A DNA stretch of 62,102 nucleotides from an uncultured Oscillospiraceae bacterium (lineage in GTDB: Bacteria; Bacillota; Clostridia; Oscillospirales; Oscillospiraceae). Made by a program: the position numbers and the translations under genes. Location: assembly GCA_910587395.1 (NCBI GenBank), contig CAJULJ010000011.1, positions 1 to 62,102 on the forward strand, read 5' to 3'. The notes beneath the pieces were generated by a model. The model made no database searches, was not told the origin of the DNA, and worked only from the letters and a program-made list of their open reading frames with translations. The first letter of the stretch is position 1. The number at the start of each line of letters is the position of its first letter. Shown piece by piece: positions 24,156 through 32,384 of this stretch.

Positions 24156-24359
24156 TCATTGTGCTTCTCGTTCCGCCTTACGGCTTTTGAAATACTGGAT
24201 CAGAAATAAAATGCTGACAGCGGTACAGAGTATGGGCATGGCGATCCGAAGCCAGTTCACACGTTCCACCGGCCAATTGGGAAGCCAGGTCGGCGCACAA
24301 AGCGCAAACAGGACGGCGCGGATCAAGTCAAAGGTGCTTCTTTTCAGCTTCTTCATCAT
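24156..24359 (-). CDS. Small membrane protein, unknown
   Basis: 67 residues with two hydrophobic stretches (about 10-27 and 37-56) and a basic C-terminal tail (KSRKAEREAQ). I do not recognise the family. GAGGT lies 7 nt from the ATG, and the gene fits tightly between the Gx-family gene (10 nt) and the beta-helix gene (18 nt), so it is probably expressed. Confidence 0.6.
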   Translation of the reverse strand: MMKKLKRSTFDLIRAVLFALCAPTWLPNWPVERVNWLRIAMPILCTAVSILFLIQYFKSRKAEREAQ

Positions 24360-24369
24360 CCCGAATACC

Positions 24370-24858
24370 TCATTTATTGTCAGGCACCCGTTTCACCAGC
24401 ACCCCGGATACAATGCCGATGAGTACCCCTGCCACCGTCCCGGAGATCCACAGCACCGGCAGATACCACGCCAGCCGGGAGGTCTCCAGCATCGCCATGG
24501 CGACCAGGATCTGCCCCGCGTTGTGGGCCACTCCCCCGGCCACGCTGACGCCCACCGGGGAAAACTTCCCTGTTTTCCACAGCAGCCCCATGGCGGCTAG
24601 GCTCAACCCGGCCCCCGCTAAACTATAGGCCATGGCGGCGCCGTTGCCAAACAGCAGCGTGACCAGAACCACCCGCACCAGGGAGATGACGCAGGCGTCC
24701 CTCCAGCTCAGCCGGTACAGCGCGAACACCACGGCCAGATTGGGCAGACCCAGCTTCACCCCTGGCACGCCCAGGGGCGGCAGAAGGGACTCCGCGTAGG
24801 ACAGCACCAGGGCCAGGGCGGTAATCAGCCCGTATTGGGCAACTTTCGATGCTTTCAT
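24370..24858 (-). CDS. Gx transporter / heptaprenyl diphosphate synthase component I family
   Basis: About 162 residues with five or six hydrophobic segments. LPNLAVVFALYRL and VAHNAGQILVA are typical of PF07456. Members are annotated either as heptaprenyl diphosphate synthase component I or as small-molecule transporters. The membrane topology favours the latter. The ATG at 24858 has GAGG 9 nt upstream; an ATG at 24873 overlaps the upstream stop as ATGA. Linkage to NusG-II and rnf genes is common in Clostridia. Confidence 0.85.
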   Translation of the reverse strand: MKASKVAQYGLITALALVLSYAESLLPPLGVPGVKLGLPNLAVVFALYRLSWRDACVISLVRVVLVTLLFGNGAAMAYSLAGAGLSLAAMGLLWKTGKFSPVGVSVAGGVAHNAGQILVAMAMLETSRLAWYLPVLWISGTVAGVLIGIVSGVLVKRVPDNK

Positions 24859-24869
24859 GGTGGTTTTCC

Positions 24870-25247
24870 TCATTTAGCCGTGGCGTCCACATCGTTTGTC
24901 CGGCCACCCTCCACCGTTACCACCAGCTTATGGGGCAGGCAGACGATGGATTCCCCCTCGTACTGGATGACCCCCTGACGGACACAGATCTGGTCCGGAC
25001 AGCCGGCCTCCGCCACCCGGGCGGTTCCGTTTTCAATCACCAGCGTGTTGGTTTGGTCCCCGGGCCCCAGCGCCAGCTGGGTATCTTCACCGAGGGGCAG
25101 CGTCATAACCTGTTCCCCGTCTATCCGAACGGACACATAGCCGCCGGCTTGCCGGGTAAACCATAAAAACAGGGCCAGCATCCCGCCTAAAACCATCAGC
25201 GCGGCAATCAGTATAGCATCATTTTGATGGGTTTTCAACCACTCCAC
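24870..25247 (-). CDS. NusG domain II-containing protein
   Basis: About 125 residues. One N-terminal membrane segment (about 12-34) is followed by an extracytoplasmic NusG_II domain (PF07009) with C-P-D-Q-I-C-V near its middle. The two cysteines of that motif may be redox-active. The GTG at 25247 is chosen because GGAGG lies 6 nt upstream; the longer TTG frame at 25268 lacks a site. It lies after rnfB and before the Gx gene, an arrangement often seen with Rnf. Confidence 0.88.
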   Translation of the reverse strand: MEWLKTHQNDAILIAALMVLGGMLALFLWFTRQAGGYVSVRIDGEQVMTLPLGEDTQLALGPGDQTNTLVIENGTARVAEAGCPDQICVRQGVIQYEGESIVCLPHKLVVTVEGGRTNDVDATAK

Positions 25248-25270
25248 AAAATTCCTCCAAAACCGCAACA

Positions 25271-25298
25271 GAGGGAGGGCCGCAAGCGGCCTTCCCTC
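25271..25298 (-). other. Hairpin between rnfB and NusG-II gene
   Basis: Arms gagggagggccgc and gcggccttccctc pair over 13 positions with one mismatch and a 2-nt centre. On the minus strand the next bases are TGTTGCGGTTTTGG, not a real U-tract. It may lower expression beyond rnfB rather than stop it. Confidence 0.55.
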
Positions 25299-25319
25299 GT
25301 TGGCGTTTTTTCTCGTTTG

Positions 25320-26144
25320 TCAGCCGTTCACAACTTCCGCCTTGGTGATATTGAGCGCCACCAGGCACCCGGCCTTACAAACCTCGATGCACTTGCCGCA
25401 GCCGTCGCACTTGGCGTAGTCGATGCTCGCCAGGTTGTCGGTGACGGTGATGGCCCCGGTGTGGCAGTTCTTCTCGCACAGGCGGCAGCCGATGCAGCCC
25501 GCGGAGCAGCTCTTGCGGGTGCCCGCGCCCTTCTGATGGCTGTTGCAGTCCACCACCATATGGGCGTCGGCGGGACGGATGGCGATGACGCTGTTGGGGC
25601 AGGTCTTGGCGCACAGCCCGCAGCCGATGCAGGCGGCGGTGTCCACCCGGGCCAGCCCGCCGTTGATGTGGATGGCTCCCACAGGGCACACCTGGGCGCA
25701 GTCGCCCAGGCCGATGCAGCCGTACACGCACTTGCCCGTGCCGCCGAACAGCAGCTTGGCGGCGGCGCAGCTCTCCAGCCCCTTGTAGTCCATCTTCACG
25801 GAGGTGGCCTCACAGGTTCCGGAGCAGCGCACCTCGGCCACCTGCTTGGCAACGTCCCCGGCCTCGCGGCCCAGCACCTTGCCGATGTTGGCGGCGGCGG
25901 TGGCGCCGCCGGGGACGCACAGGCTGACGGCCAGCTCAGGGTCCTCCACCAAAGCGGCGGCGTAGCCGTCGCACCCGGCGAAGCCGCAGGCGCCGCAGTT
26001 GGCGCCGGGCAGGCACTCGCGGACCATGGGGATGCGCTCGTCCACCTCCACGGCCATGAACTTGGAGGCCACGGTCAGCATCACGGCGCACAGCAGGCCG
26101 ATGACGGCCACCACCAGCACGGCGATTACAATTGGATTATCCAT
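25320..26144 (-). CDS. rnfB: Rnf electron transport complex subunit RnfB
   Basis: 274 residues. An N-terminal membrane anchor (about 4-28) is followed by the CLPGANCGACGFAGC cluster site. Four further Cys-rich motifs follow (CIGLGDCAQVC, CIGCGLCAKTC, CIGCRLCEKNC, CDGCGKCIEVC), so RnfB probably holds four or five 4Fe-4S clusters. It accepts electrons from ferredoxin and passes them through the complex to NAD+. GGAGG is spaced 8 nt from the ATG. Confidence 0.95.
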   Translation of the reverse strand: MDNPIVIAVLVVAVIGLLCAVMLTVASKFMAVEVDERIPMVRECLPGANCGACGFAGCDGYAAALVEDPELAVSLCVPGGATAAANIGKVLGREAGDVAKQVAEVRCSGTCEATSVKMDYKGLESCAAAKLLFGGTGKCVYGCIGLGDCAQVCPVGAIHINGGLARVDTAACIGCGLCAKTCPNSVIAIRPADAHMVVDCNSHQKGAGTRKSCSAGCIGCRLCEKNCHTGAITVTDNLASIDYAKCDGCGKCIEVCKAGCLVALNITKAEVVNG

Positions 26145-26157
26145 ACGCTTCCCCTCC

Positions 26158-26772
26158 TTAACCCAGCAGGTTTTCCACGATGCCGGCGAAGCCCATGAAG
26201 GACACGGACACGATGGCCGCAGAAATCAGGGTAATGGGCATGCCCTTGAAGGACTCAGGGCAGCTGCACTTGTCCACCTTGCTGCGCACGCCGGAGAACA
26301 GCACCATGGCCAGCAGGAAGCCCAGGCCGGAGCCCAGGGAGTTGAACATGGCCTGGGCGAAGCCGGCGCCGAAGCTGGCCTTCTCCACCAGGTAGTTGTC
26401 GATGTTGCTGATGCACACGCCCAGCACCGCGCAGTTGGTGGTGATCAGGGGCAGGTACACGCCCAGGGAGGCGTGCAGGGCGGGGATGTACTTTTTCAGG
26501 ACGATCTCCACCAGCTGCACCAGGGCGGCGATGACCAGGATGAACACGATGGTCTGAAGGTATTCCAGCTCCAGGCTGTTGAGCACGAAGTACTGGATGG
26601 GATAGGTGACGGCGGTGGCCAGCAGCATCACGAAGATGACGGCCACGCTCATGCCGGCGGCCTGGTCCAGCTTCTTGGACACGCCCAGGAAGGGGCAGAT
26701 GCCCAAAAACTGGGCCAACACGTAGTTGTTGACCAGGACAGCGGCCATGACAATGGCTAGCATTTCTTTCAT
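26158..26772 (-). CDS. rnfA: Rnf complex subunit RnfA
   Basis: 204 residues with about six membrane segments. The N-terminal block NNYVLAQFLGICPFLGVSK is the RnfA signature and the partner ITTNCAVLGVC lies in the second half. Its Cys residues contribute to an intramembrane iron-sulfur centre shared with RnfE. The start overlaps the rnfE stop by 4 nt. Confidence 0.96.
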   Translation of the reverse strand: MKEMLAIVMAAVLVNNYVLAQFLGICPFLGVSKKLDQAAGMSVAVIFVMLLATAVTYPIQYFVLNSLELEYLQTIVFILVIAALVQLVEIVLKKYIPALHASLGVYLPLITTNCAVLGVCISNIDNYLVEKASFGAGFAQAMFNSLGSGLGFLLAMVLFSGVRSKVDKCSCPESFKGMPITLISAAIVSVSFMGFAGIVENLLG

Positions 26773-27467
26773 TTCGCGGCAGCCTCCCTCTTCTCAGCGC
26801 AGTTCTGCCCGTTGCACGCCGCGGCGCTGGGGCAGCCTTCACAGCTGAAGTCCTTTTTCTTGATGGCCTTGCCGTTGCTGGCCTTGTTGATGATGGCGAT
26901 CAAAATGCCGAAGATGGCGAAGCCGCCGGGGGCCATGGTCATGATGGAGATGTTGTTGTCGATGAGCACGGGCAGCTCAATGCCGAACCAGGTGCCCGCG
27001 CCGAAGATTTCACGGATGGAGGCCATCGCCAGCATGGCCAGGGTGTAGCCCACGCCCATGCCGATGGCGTCCAGGGCGGAGTCGAAGGGATTGTTCTTGT
27101 TAGCGAACATCTCGGCACGGCCCAGGATGATGCAGTTGACCACGATCAGGGGCAGGTACAGGCCCAGCGCCTTGTCCAGGTCGGGCAGGAAGGCCTTGAC
27201 GATCATCTGCACCAGAGTGACGAAGGAGGCGATGACCACGATGTAGCAGGGGATGCGCACCTTGTCGGAGATCACCTTGCGCAGCAGGGAGATCATGATG
27301 TTGGAGCACAGCAGCACGAAGGTGACCGCCGCGCCCATGCCGATGGCGTTGGAGGCCTGGGTGGTGACCGCCAGGAAGGGACAGGTGCCCAGGATCAGCA
27401 CCAGGATGGGGTTTTCCTTGATGATGCCGTTGGTGAGGATTTGCAGCTTATTGTTCTTCATATCCAT
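26769..27467 (-). CDS. rnfE: Rnf complex subunit RnfE
   Basis: 232 residues with six membrane segments. It shows ENPILVLILGTCPFLAVTT and VVNCIILGRAE, the RnfE counterparts of the RnfA motifs. A Cys-rich tail (CEGCPSAAACNGQNC) is unusual for the family and may bind metal. GGAGG is only 3 nt from the first ATG, so the ATG two codons later (27461) is an alternative start. Confidence 0.95.
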   Translation of the reverse strand: MDMKNNKLQILTNGIIKENPILVLILGTCPFLAVTTQASNAIGMGAAVTFVLLCSNIMISLLRKVISDKVRIPCYIVVIASFVTLVQMIVKAFLPDLDKALGLYLPLIVVNCIILGRAEMFANKNNPFDSALDAIGMGVGYTLAMLAMASIREIFGAGTWFGIELPVLIDNNISIMTMAPGGFAIFGILIAIINKASNGKAIKKKDFSCEGCPSAAACNGQNCAEKREAAAK

Positions 27468-27480
27468 GTGCCTCCCTTCC

Positions 27481-28023
27481 TCAGCCCGTCACCATGTCGA
27501 ACGCGGCAAACGCGTCGGCGATGGCGGCCCGGAAATAGTTGGAGGAGAATGTGGCGCCGGAGATGTTGTCCACACCCTCCAGGCTGGCGTCCTTGCCGGG
27601 GAACTGGCCCTGGAAGGCGTCGGTGGTGATCTTGGAGCCCAAGCCGGCGGTCTCCTTGTGGTCCAGCACCTTGGTGCCGGTAATCTTGCCGTCCATGTCG
27701 ATGCCCACGGCCATTTTCAGGGTGTTCTTGCCGCCGTAGCCCTGGGCGACGATGGAGAAGGTGTAGCCCGCGCCGTTCTCGGCCTGGTAGACCTCGGTGA
27801 CGGAGCCGGGCAGGTCTGCGATTTCCACCCGGAGGAAGCTGTCCGCGTTGGGCAGGACCTCCAGCCGGGCCTCCTCGGCGGCCTTGCGCTCGGCCTCCTC
27901 AATGATGGGGGCGGTGATGCCGTTGGTAAAGGCCAGCAGGCCGCTCATGATGGCGCAGATCAGCACCAGCACGATGATGGGCAGGCCGAAATCGGCCATC
28001 ACATTGGATTTTGCTTTTGTCAT
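27481..28023 (-). CDS. rnfG: Rnf complex subunit RnfG
   Basis: 180 residues. One N-terminal membrane segment (about 12-32) anchors an extracytoplasmic FMN-binding domain. SGATFSS near residue 158 carries the threonine to which FMN is covalently attached by ApbE. The ATG at 28023 overlaps the rnfD stop by 4 nt. The frame extends further upstream, but that part is an antisense shadow of rnfD. Confidence 0.94.
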   Translation of the reverse strand: MTKAKSNVMADFGLPIIVLVLICAIMSGLLAFTNGITAPIIEEAERKAAEEARLEVLPNADSFLRVEIADLPGSVTEVYQAENGAGYTFSIVAQGYGGKNTLKMAVGIDMDGKITGTKVLDHKETAGLGSKITTDAFQGQFPGKDASLEGVDNISGATFSSNYFRAAIADAFAAFDMVTG

Positions 28024-28961
28024 GCCTGCACACCTCCAAACGGCTTGGTCTTGGTCCAGCTGCTGATATACGGGTTGAGGATGTTCATCAGCAGGATGGA
28101 GAAGGACACGCCCTCCGGGTAGTTGCCCCACACGCGGATGAGCACGGTGATGAGGCCGCAGCCCACGCCGAAGATCAGCTTGCCGGCAGGGGTGGGGGGG
28201 GAGGTGGTGTAATCGGTGGCCATGAAGATGGCGCCGATGAACAGTCCGCCCGCCATGACCTGGTACAGCGGCTGCTGGCCCAGCAGGGCAGTGAGCACCA
28301 GCACGGTGCCGATGAAGGCCACGGGGGTGTGCCAGGAGATGACCTTGCGGTAGATGAGGTAAATGCCGCCAAGGAGCAAAGCCAGGCAACTGGTCTCGCC
28401 CATGGAGCCGCCCCGTGCGCCCAGGAACATCTGGGCCAGGGTGGGCAGGGTGCCTTCCGCGCCCTCAGCGCCCAGCAGGGCCAGGGGGGTGGCGGCGGTG
28501 ACCGCGTCCACCGGAGCGTTGGAGAAGGCGGCGGGGACCCAGTTGGTCATAGCCCCGGAGAAAGCCACCAGCATGATGACGCGGGCGGTGATGGCGGGGT
28601 TGGCGAAGTTCTGGCCGATGCCGCCGAAGAACTGCTTGATGACGATGATGGCCACAAACGCGCCGAACGCGGCCTGCCAGAGGGGAATGCTGACAGGCAG
28701 GTTCAGGGCCAGCAGCAGCCCGGTGACGGCGGCGGACAGGTCCATGATGGTGATGGGCTTGCCGCAGATTTTCTCAAAGGCCCACTCGCAGGCCACGGCC
28801 ACCACCACGCAGACCACTTCCACCAGCAGGGCCTGGACGCCGAAGAACACGATGGACGCGATGACGGCGGGGAACAGGGCGATGAGCACGTCCCGCATGA
28901 TGGTCTGGGTGGTATCCTTGGCATAGACGTGGGGGTTGACGGAAACGATCATGTTGTCCAT
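28020..28961 (-). CDS. rnfD: Rnf complex subunit RnfD
   Basis: 313 residues with about nine membrane segments. VTAATPLALL contains the family's covalent FMN threonine. NPAITARVIMLVAFSG is also typical. RnfD is in the ion-translocating core. It begins directly after rnfC. Confidence 0.95.
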   Translation of the reverse strand: MDNMIVSVNPHVYAKDTTQTIMRDVLIALFPAVIASIVFFGVQALLVEVVCVVVAVACEWAFEKICGKPITIMDLSAAVTGLLLALNLPVSIPLWQAAFGAFVAIIVIKQFFGGIGQNFANPAITARVIMLVAFSGAMTNWVPAAFSNAPVDAVTAATPLALLGAEGAEGTLPTLAQMFLGARGGSMGETSCLALLLGGIYLIYRKVISWHTPVAFIGTVLVLTALLGQQPLYQVMAGGLFIGAIFMATDYTTSPPTPAGKLIFGVGCGLITVLIRVWGNYPEGVSFSILLMNILNPYISSWTKTKPFGGVQA

Positions 28962-30305
28962 TTAGACCGCCTCCTTTTCTTTTTCCTTGGCCGCTTTCTT
29001 TTCGGCGGCGGCTTTCTGCTCGGCGTTGTACTGGTTCAGCATGGCCTTGGCCAGCTTGTTCACCTGGACCAGGGGGCGGCGGGCGGGGCAGCTAAAGGAG
29101 CAGCAGCCGCATTCCATGCACAGGTTCACCTTCAGGGCCTTCAGGGTCTCGGGTTCCTTGTTGTTGTAGGCGCTCTCAATGGCGGCGGGCATCAGGTTGA
29201 AGGGGCAGTGGGCCACGCACCGGCCGCAACGGATGCAGGAGGAGGGCACGGGGTCCTCGGCGTCCTTGGCGTCGAAAGCCAGGATGGCGTTGGTATTCTT
29301 CATCACAGGGGCCTCCAGGGAGGGGACGGAGGTGCCCATCATGGGGCCGCCGTAGAGCACCTTTTTGGGCTCGCACTTGAGGCCCACAAAGTCCAGCACG
29401 TTCTGGATGGGGGTGCCCACGGGGACGATGACGTTCTGGGGGTTGGCGATGGCGGAACCGTCCACGGTGACCACCTTCTCCACCAGGGGCATGCCGGTCT
29501 TGATGTACTTGGCGATGACGGCCAGAGTGGTGCAGTTGATGACGATGGCGCCCACGTCGATGGGGAGCTTGCCCTCGGGGACGATCTCACCGGTGGTGTT
29601 GTAGATCAGCACCTTCTCGCCGCCCTGGGGGTACAGCGCGGGCAGGGAGGCCACCTCGAAGGAGGGCACGCCCTTGCCCGCCTCCTGCATGATCTTCACG
29701 CACTGGGGCTTGTTGTCCTCAATGCCGATGACGATGCGGTCGGCGGTGTAGTATTTCTGGAGCAGTTGGGCCCCGTAGATCACGTCGTCGGCGCTGTCGA
29801 TCATGGTCCTGGTGTCGGAGGTGATGTAGGGCTCGCACTCCGCGCCGTTGATGATGATGTTGTGTACCCGGTCCGGGTCCACGTTGAGCTTGACCGACGT
29901 GGGGAATCCCGCGCCGCCCAGGCCCACACAGCCGCACTGCCGCACCGCCTCCACAAAGCTGTCCTTGTCGGTGACCACGGGGGGCTTGATCCCCTCCCAC
30001 ATGGTCTGCGCCCCGTCGGTCTCAATGACGATGACGGTGTCGAACCGGCCGTTGGCGCTGACGATCTCATCCAGCCGTTTCACTTTGCCGGACACGCCGG
30101 AGTAGATGGGCGCGGACATGAAGCCCCCCGCCTCCGCGATCATCTGGCCCACTTTCACCTCGTCCCCCGGCTTGACCACAGGCTTGGCCGGGGCGCCGAT
30201 GTTCATGGACATGGGCACCGTGATCACCGGAGGCACCGGAAGACGGGTGGGCGCGCTGTCCACCGTGTTCTTGCGATGGGGCGCATGGATACCATGCAAT
30301 TTCAC
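28962..30305 (-). CDS. rnfC: Rnf complex subunit RnfC
   Basis: 447 residues. A Complex1 51K-like NADH/FMN region (GGAGFPTSVKL) and SLBB-type region are followed by two 4Fe-4S motifs, CIRCGRCVAHC and CMECGCCSFSC, near 370-420. A Lys/Ala/Glu-rich tail ends it. It is the NAD+-facing subunit. The start is GTG at 30305 with GAGGAGGAG upstream (7 nt). It is the first gene of the rnfCDGEAB operon. Confidence 0.96.
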   Translation of the reverse strand: MKLHGIHAPHRKNTVDSAPTRLPVPPVITVPMSMNIGAPAKPVVKPGDEVKVGQMIAEAGGFMSAPIYSGVSGKVKRLDEIVSANGRFDTVIVIETDGAQTMWEGIKPPVVTDKDSFVEAVRQCGCVGLGGAGFPTSVKLNVDPDRVHNIIINGAECEPYITSDTRTMIDSADDVIYGAQLLQKYYTADRIVIGIEDNKPQCVKIMQEAGKGVPSFEVASLPALYPQGGEKVLIYNTTGEIVPEGKLPIDVGAIVINCTTLAVIAKYIKTGMPLVEKVVTVDGSAIANPQNVIVPVGTPIQNVLDFVGLKCEPKKVLYGGPMMGTSVPSLEAPVMKNTNAILAFDAKDAEDPVPSSCIRCGRCVAHCPFNLMPAAIESAYNNKEPETLKALKVNLCMECGCCSFSCPARRPLVQVNKLAKAMLNQYNAEQKAAAEKKAAKEKEKEAV

Positions 30306-30429
30306 AATGTCTCCTCCTCTTTTTTGTTTCTACTTTCGGTCTCGGCCCGGAAAAATGGGGGCCGGACGGACAGACGGCGTCCCCCGCTCCTGAACCGGGG
30401 ACGGGTGAGCGCCTGGTCATGTAGAACTC

Positions 30430-30457
30430 ATTATATCATATTTAAGTTCAAACGCAA
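30430..30457 (-). promoter_or_regulatory. Promoter of the rnf operon
   Basis: On the minus strand TTGCGT (30452-30457), a 16-nt spacer, then TATAAT (30430-30435). A leader of about 118 nt follows. It can form GC-rich stems such as CGTCCCC/GGGGACG. Confidence 0.65.
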
Positions 30458-30516
30458 GGGAAAATACGTTAAAATCCCGACAAATATTGCCAAAATCTTA
30501 ACAAACCCATTGGGCC

Positions 30517-30545
30517 TTGAATTCCTACAGGAAATGTGGTATTTT
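30517..30545 (+). promoter_or_regulatory. Promoter and candidate operator of the Rrf2 gene
   Basis: TTGAAT (30517-30522), a 17-nt spacer, then TATTTT (30540-30545). An inverted repeat TTCC-TACA-GGAA (30522-30533) lies inside the spacer, where an Rrf2 dimer could act as an autorepressor. The repeat is short, so the operator is inference. Confidence 0.45.
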
Positions 30546-30572
30546 ATACTGGGACGAATGGGGGGACTTTTC

Positions 30573-31016
30573 ATGAAAATTTCCACAAAGGGGCGTTATG
30601 CCCTTCGGCTGATGGTGGACATTGCCCAGCACGTCCAGGATGGCCCGGTATCCCTGCGGGACGCCGCCCGGCGCCAGCAGCTCAGCGACAAATACCTGGA
30701 GCAGATCGTCACCCCCCTGGCCCGGGCGGGGCTGGTGCGGTCGGTACGGGGCGCGGGGGGCGGCTACCTGCTGACCCGCAGGCCGGAGGAATACTCCGTG
30801 GGCGACATACTGCGCCCCCTGGAGGGCGATCTGGCCCCCGTGGAGTGCGCCACCGACAACGGCTACTGTGAACACAGCTGCGACTGCGTGACGGTGGAGC
30901 TGTGGCAGGACATTCACAAGGCGGTGTCCGCGGTGGTGGACGGCACCACCCTGGCCGATCTGGTGGAGCGTCAGGAGGCCCGGCGGAACCACAGTGAGCC
31001 GTCGGCCTGCCCGTGA
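30573..31016 (+). CDS. Rrf2-family transcriptional regulator
   Basis: 147 residues. The N-terminal winged helix (STKGRYALRLMVDIA) is typical of Rrf2/IscR. Four cysteines (92, 99, 103, 105) sit where IscR binds its 2Fe-2S cluster. GGGGGGA is spaced 7 nt from the ATG at 30573. It is divergent from rnfC, with about 270 nt between them, so control of rnf by iron-sulfur or redox state is plausible. CymR-like sulfur regulation is the alternative. Confidence 0.92.
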   Translation: MKISTKGRYALRLMVDIAQHVQDGPVSLRDAARRQQLSDKYLEQIVTPLARAGLVRSVRGAGGGYLLTRRPEEYSVGDILRPLEGDLAPVECATDNGYCEHSCDCVTVELWQDIHKAVSAVVDGTTLADLVERQEARRNHSEPSACP

Positions 31017-31055
31017 GTGATCACGGCGAATTTTTATACTGAGAGGAACGGCTGT

Positions 31056-32240
31056 ATGGAGATCAACGGCACGCAAGTGCAAGAGATGTATTATTATAAG
31101 GATATGGGTCTGTCAGAGGCCACGATGAAGGCTTTGGACAGGAAGGGCTTTACCCAGGCCACCCCCATCCAGGGAGGGGCGATCCCCTACTTTATGGACT
31201 GGAAGGACGTGGTTGCCAAGGCGCCCACCGGCACCGGCAAGACCTTTGCCTTCGGCATTCCCATGGTGGAGCACATCGATCCGGAGTCCGACGCGGTGCA
31301 GGGGCTGGTGCTGGCCCCCACCCGGGAGCTGGCGATCCAGATCCGGGACGAGCTGCGGGACCTGTGCGCGTTTCGAGAGGGCGTGCGGGCGGTATGCCTT
31401 TACGGCGGCCAGCCCATTGAGAAGCAGATCACCCAGCTGAAAAGCAAGCCCCAGATTGTGGTAGCCACCCCTGGGCGGCTGATGGACCACATGAAGCGGC
31501 GCACGGTGAGGCTGGACAAGGTGCAGACTGTGGTGCTGGACGAGGCGGACCGGATGCTGGACATGGGTTTCATCCAGGACGTGACCCGCATTCTGGACAG
31601 AATGCCCCAGAGACGAAACCTGGGGTTATTTTCCGCCACAATATCACGGGAAGTTATGGATATCTCCTGGGTGTATCAGCGTGACCCGGCGGAGATCACC
31701 GTCCGCCCGGTGGAGGAGAACCGCCCGGACATCCAGCAGTACGCCATCGAGCTGATGGGCCGGGAGCAGAAGCTGGACACCATGACCGCGCTGCTGAACA
31801 ACGGCGGCTATGACCGGGCCATCGCCTTCTGCAACACCAAGAACATGACGGACCGGCTGGCGGGGCTGCTGAAAATGCGCGGCATCTCCTGCGAGGCCAT
31901 CCACGGCGACATCCAGCAGCGGGTGCGGGAGCAGACCCTGAAGAAGTTCAAGGATGGAAAGCTGCGGGTGCTGGTGGCCACCGACGTGGCGGCCCGCGGC
32001 CTGGACATCGACGACGTGGACGCGGTGTTCAACTACGACGTGCCCGACGAGCAGGAGTATTACATCCACCGCATCGGGCGCACGGGGCGTGCGAAAAAGC
32101 ACGGCGTGTCCTACACGCTGATGGCTTCGGTGACGGAGTCGGTGAAAATGCGGGACATCGCCCGGAACACCAAGGCGGAGATACAGCTGCTCAAGTACGA
32201 CAAGGACGGCTGCCTCATGCTGGTGGAGCAGGAAAACTGA
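31056..32240 (+). CDS. DEAD-box RNA helicase
   Basis: 394 residues, only the two RecA-like domains with no long C-terminal RNA-binding tail. Motifs: Q-motif GFTQATPIQ, motif I APTGTGKT (56-63), DEAD in VLDEADRM, SAT, RGLDIDDVD and HRIGRTGR. Such CshA/DbpA-like helicases remodel RNA in ribosome assembly or decay. GAGAGGAA precedes the ATG at 31056. It may be co-transcribed with the Rrf2 gene 40 nt upstream. Confidence 0.94.
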   Translation: MEINGTQVQEMYYYKDMGLSEATMKALDRKGFTQATPIQGGAIPYFMDWKDVVAKAPTGTGKTFAFGIPMVEHIDPESDAVQGLVLAPTRELAIQIRDELRDLCAFREGVRAVCLYGGQPIEKQITQLKSKPQIVVATPGRLMDHMKRRTVRLDKVQTVVLDEADRMLDMGFIQDVTRILDRMPQRRNLGLFSATISREVMDISWVYQRDPAEITVRPVEENRPDIQQYAIELMGREQKLDTMTALLNNGGYDRAIAFCNTKNMTDRLAGLLKMRGISCEAIHGDIQQRVREQTLKKFKDGKLRVLVATDVAARGLDIDDVDAVFNYDVPDEQEYYIHRIGRTGRAKKHGVSYTLMASVTESVKMRDIARNTKAEIQLLKYDKDGCLMLVEQEN

Positions 32241-32384
32241 CGGGGCCCCGCAGGGGTCCGGCGAAGCGGGCCGCATGGGGAAAGGGAGCCGCGGCGGAGT
32301 GGGCGATCGGCGGCGTGCGGCGGCGTGAACATGGGGGAGAGGGCTTCGCCCGCTCCCTCTTACCATTTTTATGGAGGTACCGCA

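Noticed and set aside
28024..28389. Upstream extension of the rnfG frame
   Set aside because: It lies inside rnfD in another frame. RnfG begins at 28023 with an ATGA overlap and its membrane segment follows directly.
28011..30500. Long upstream extension of the Rrf2 frame
   Set aside because: It is antisense to rnfD and rnfC. The Rrf2 start with a proper ribosome site is at 30573.
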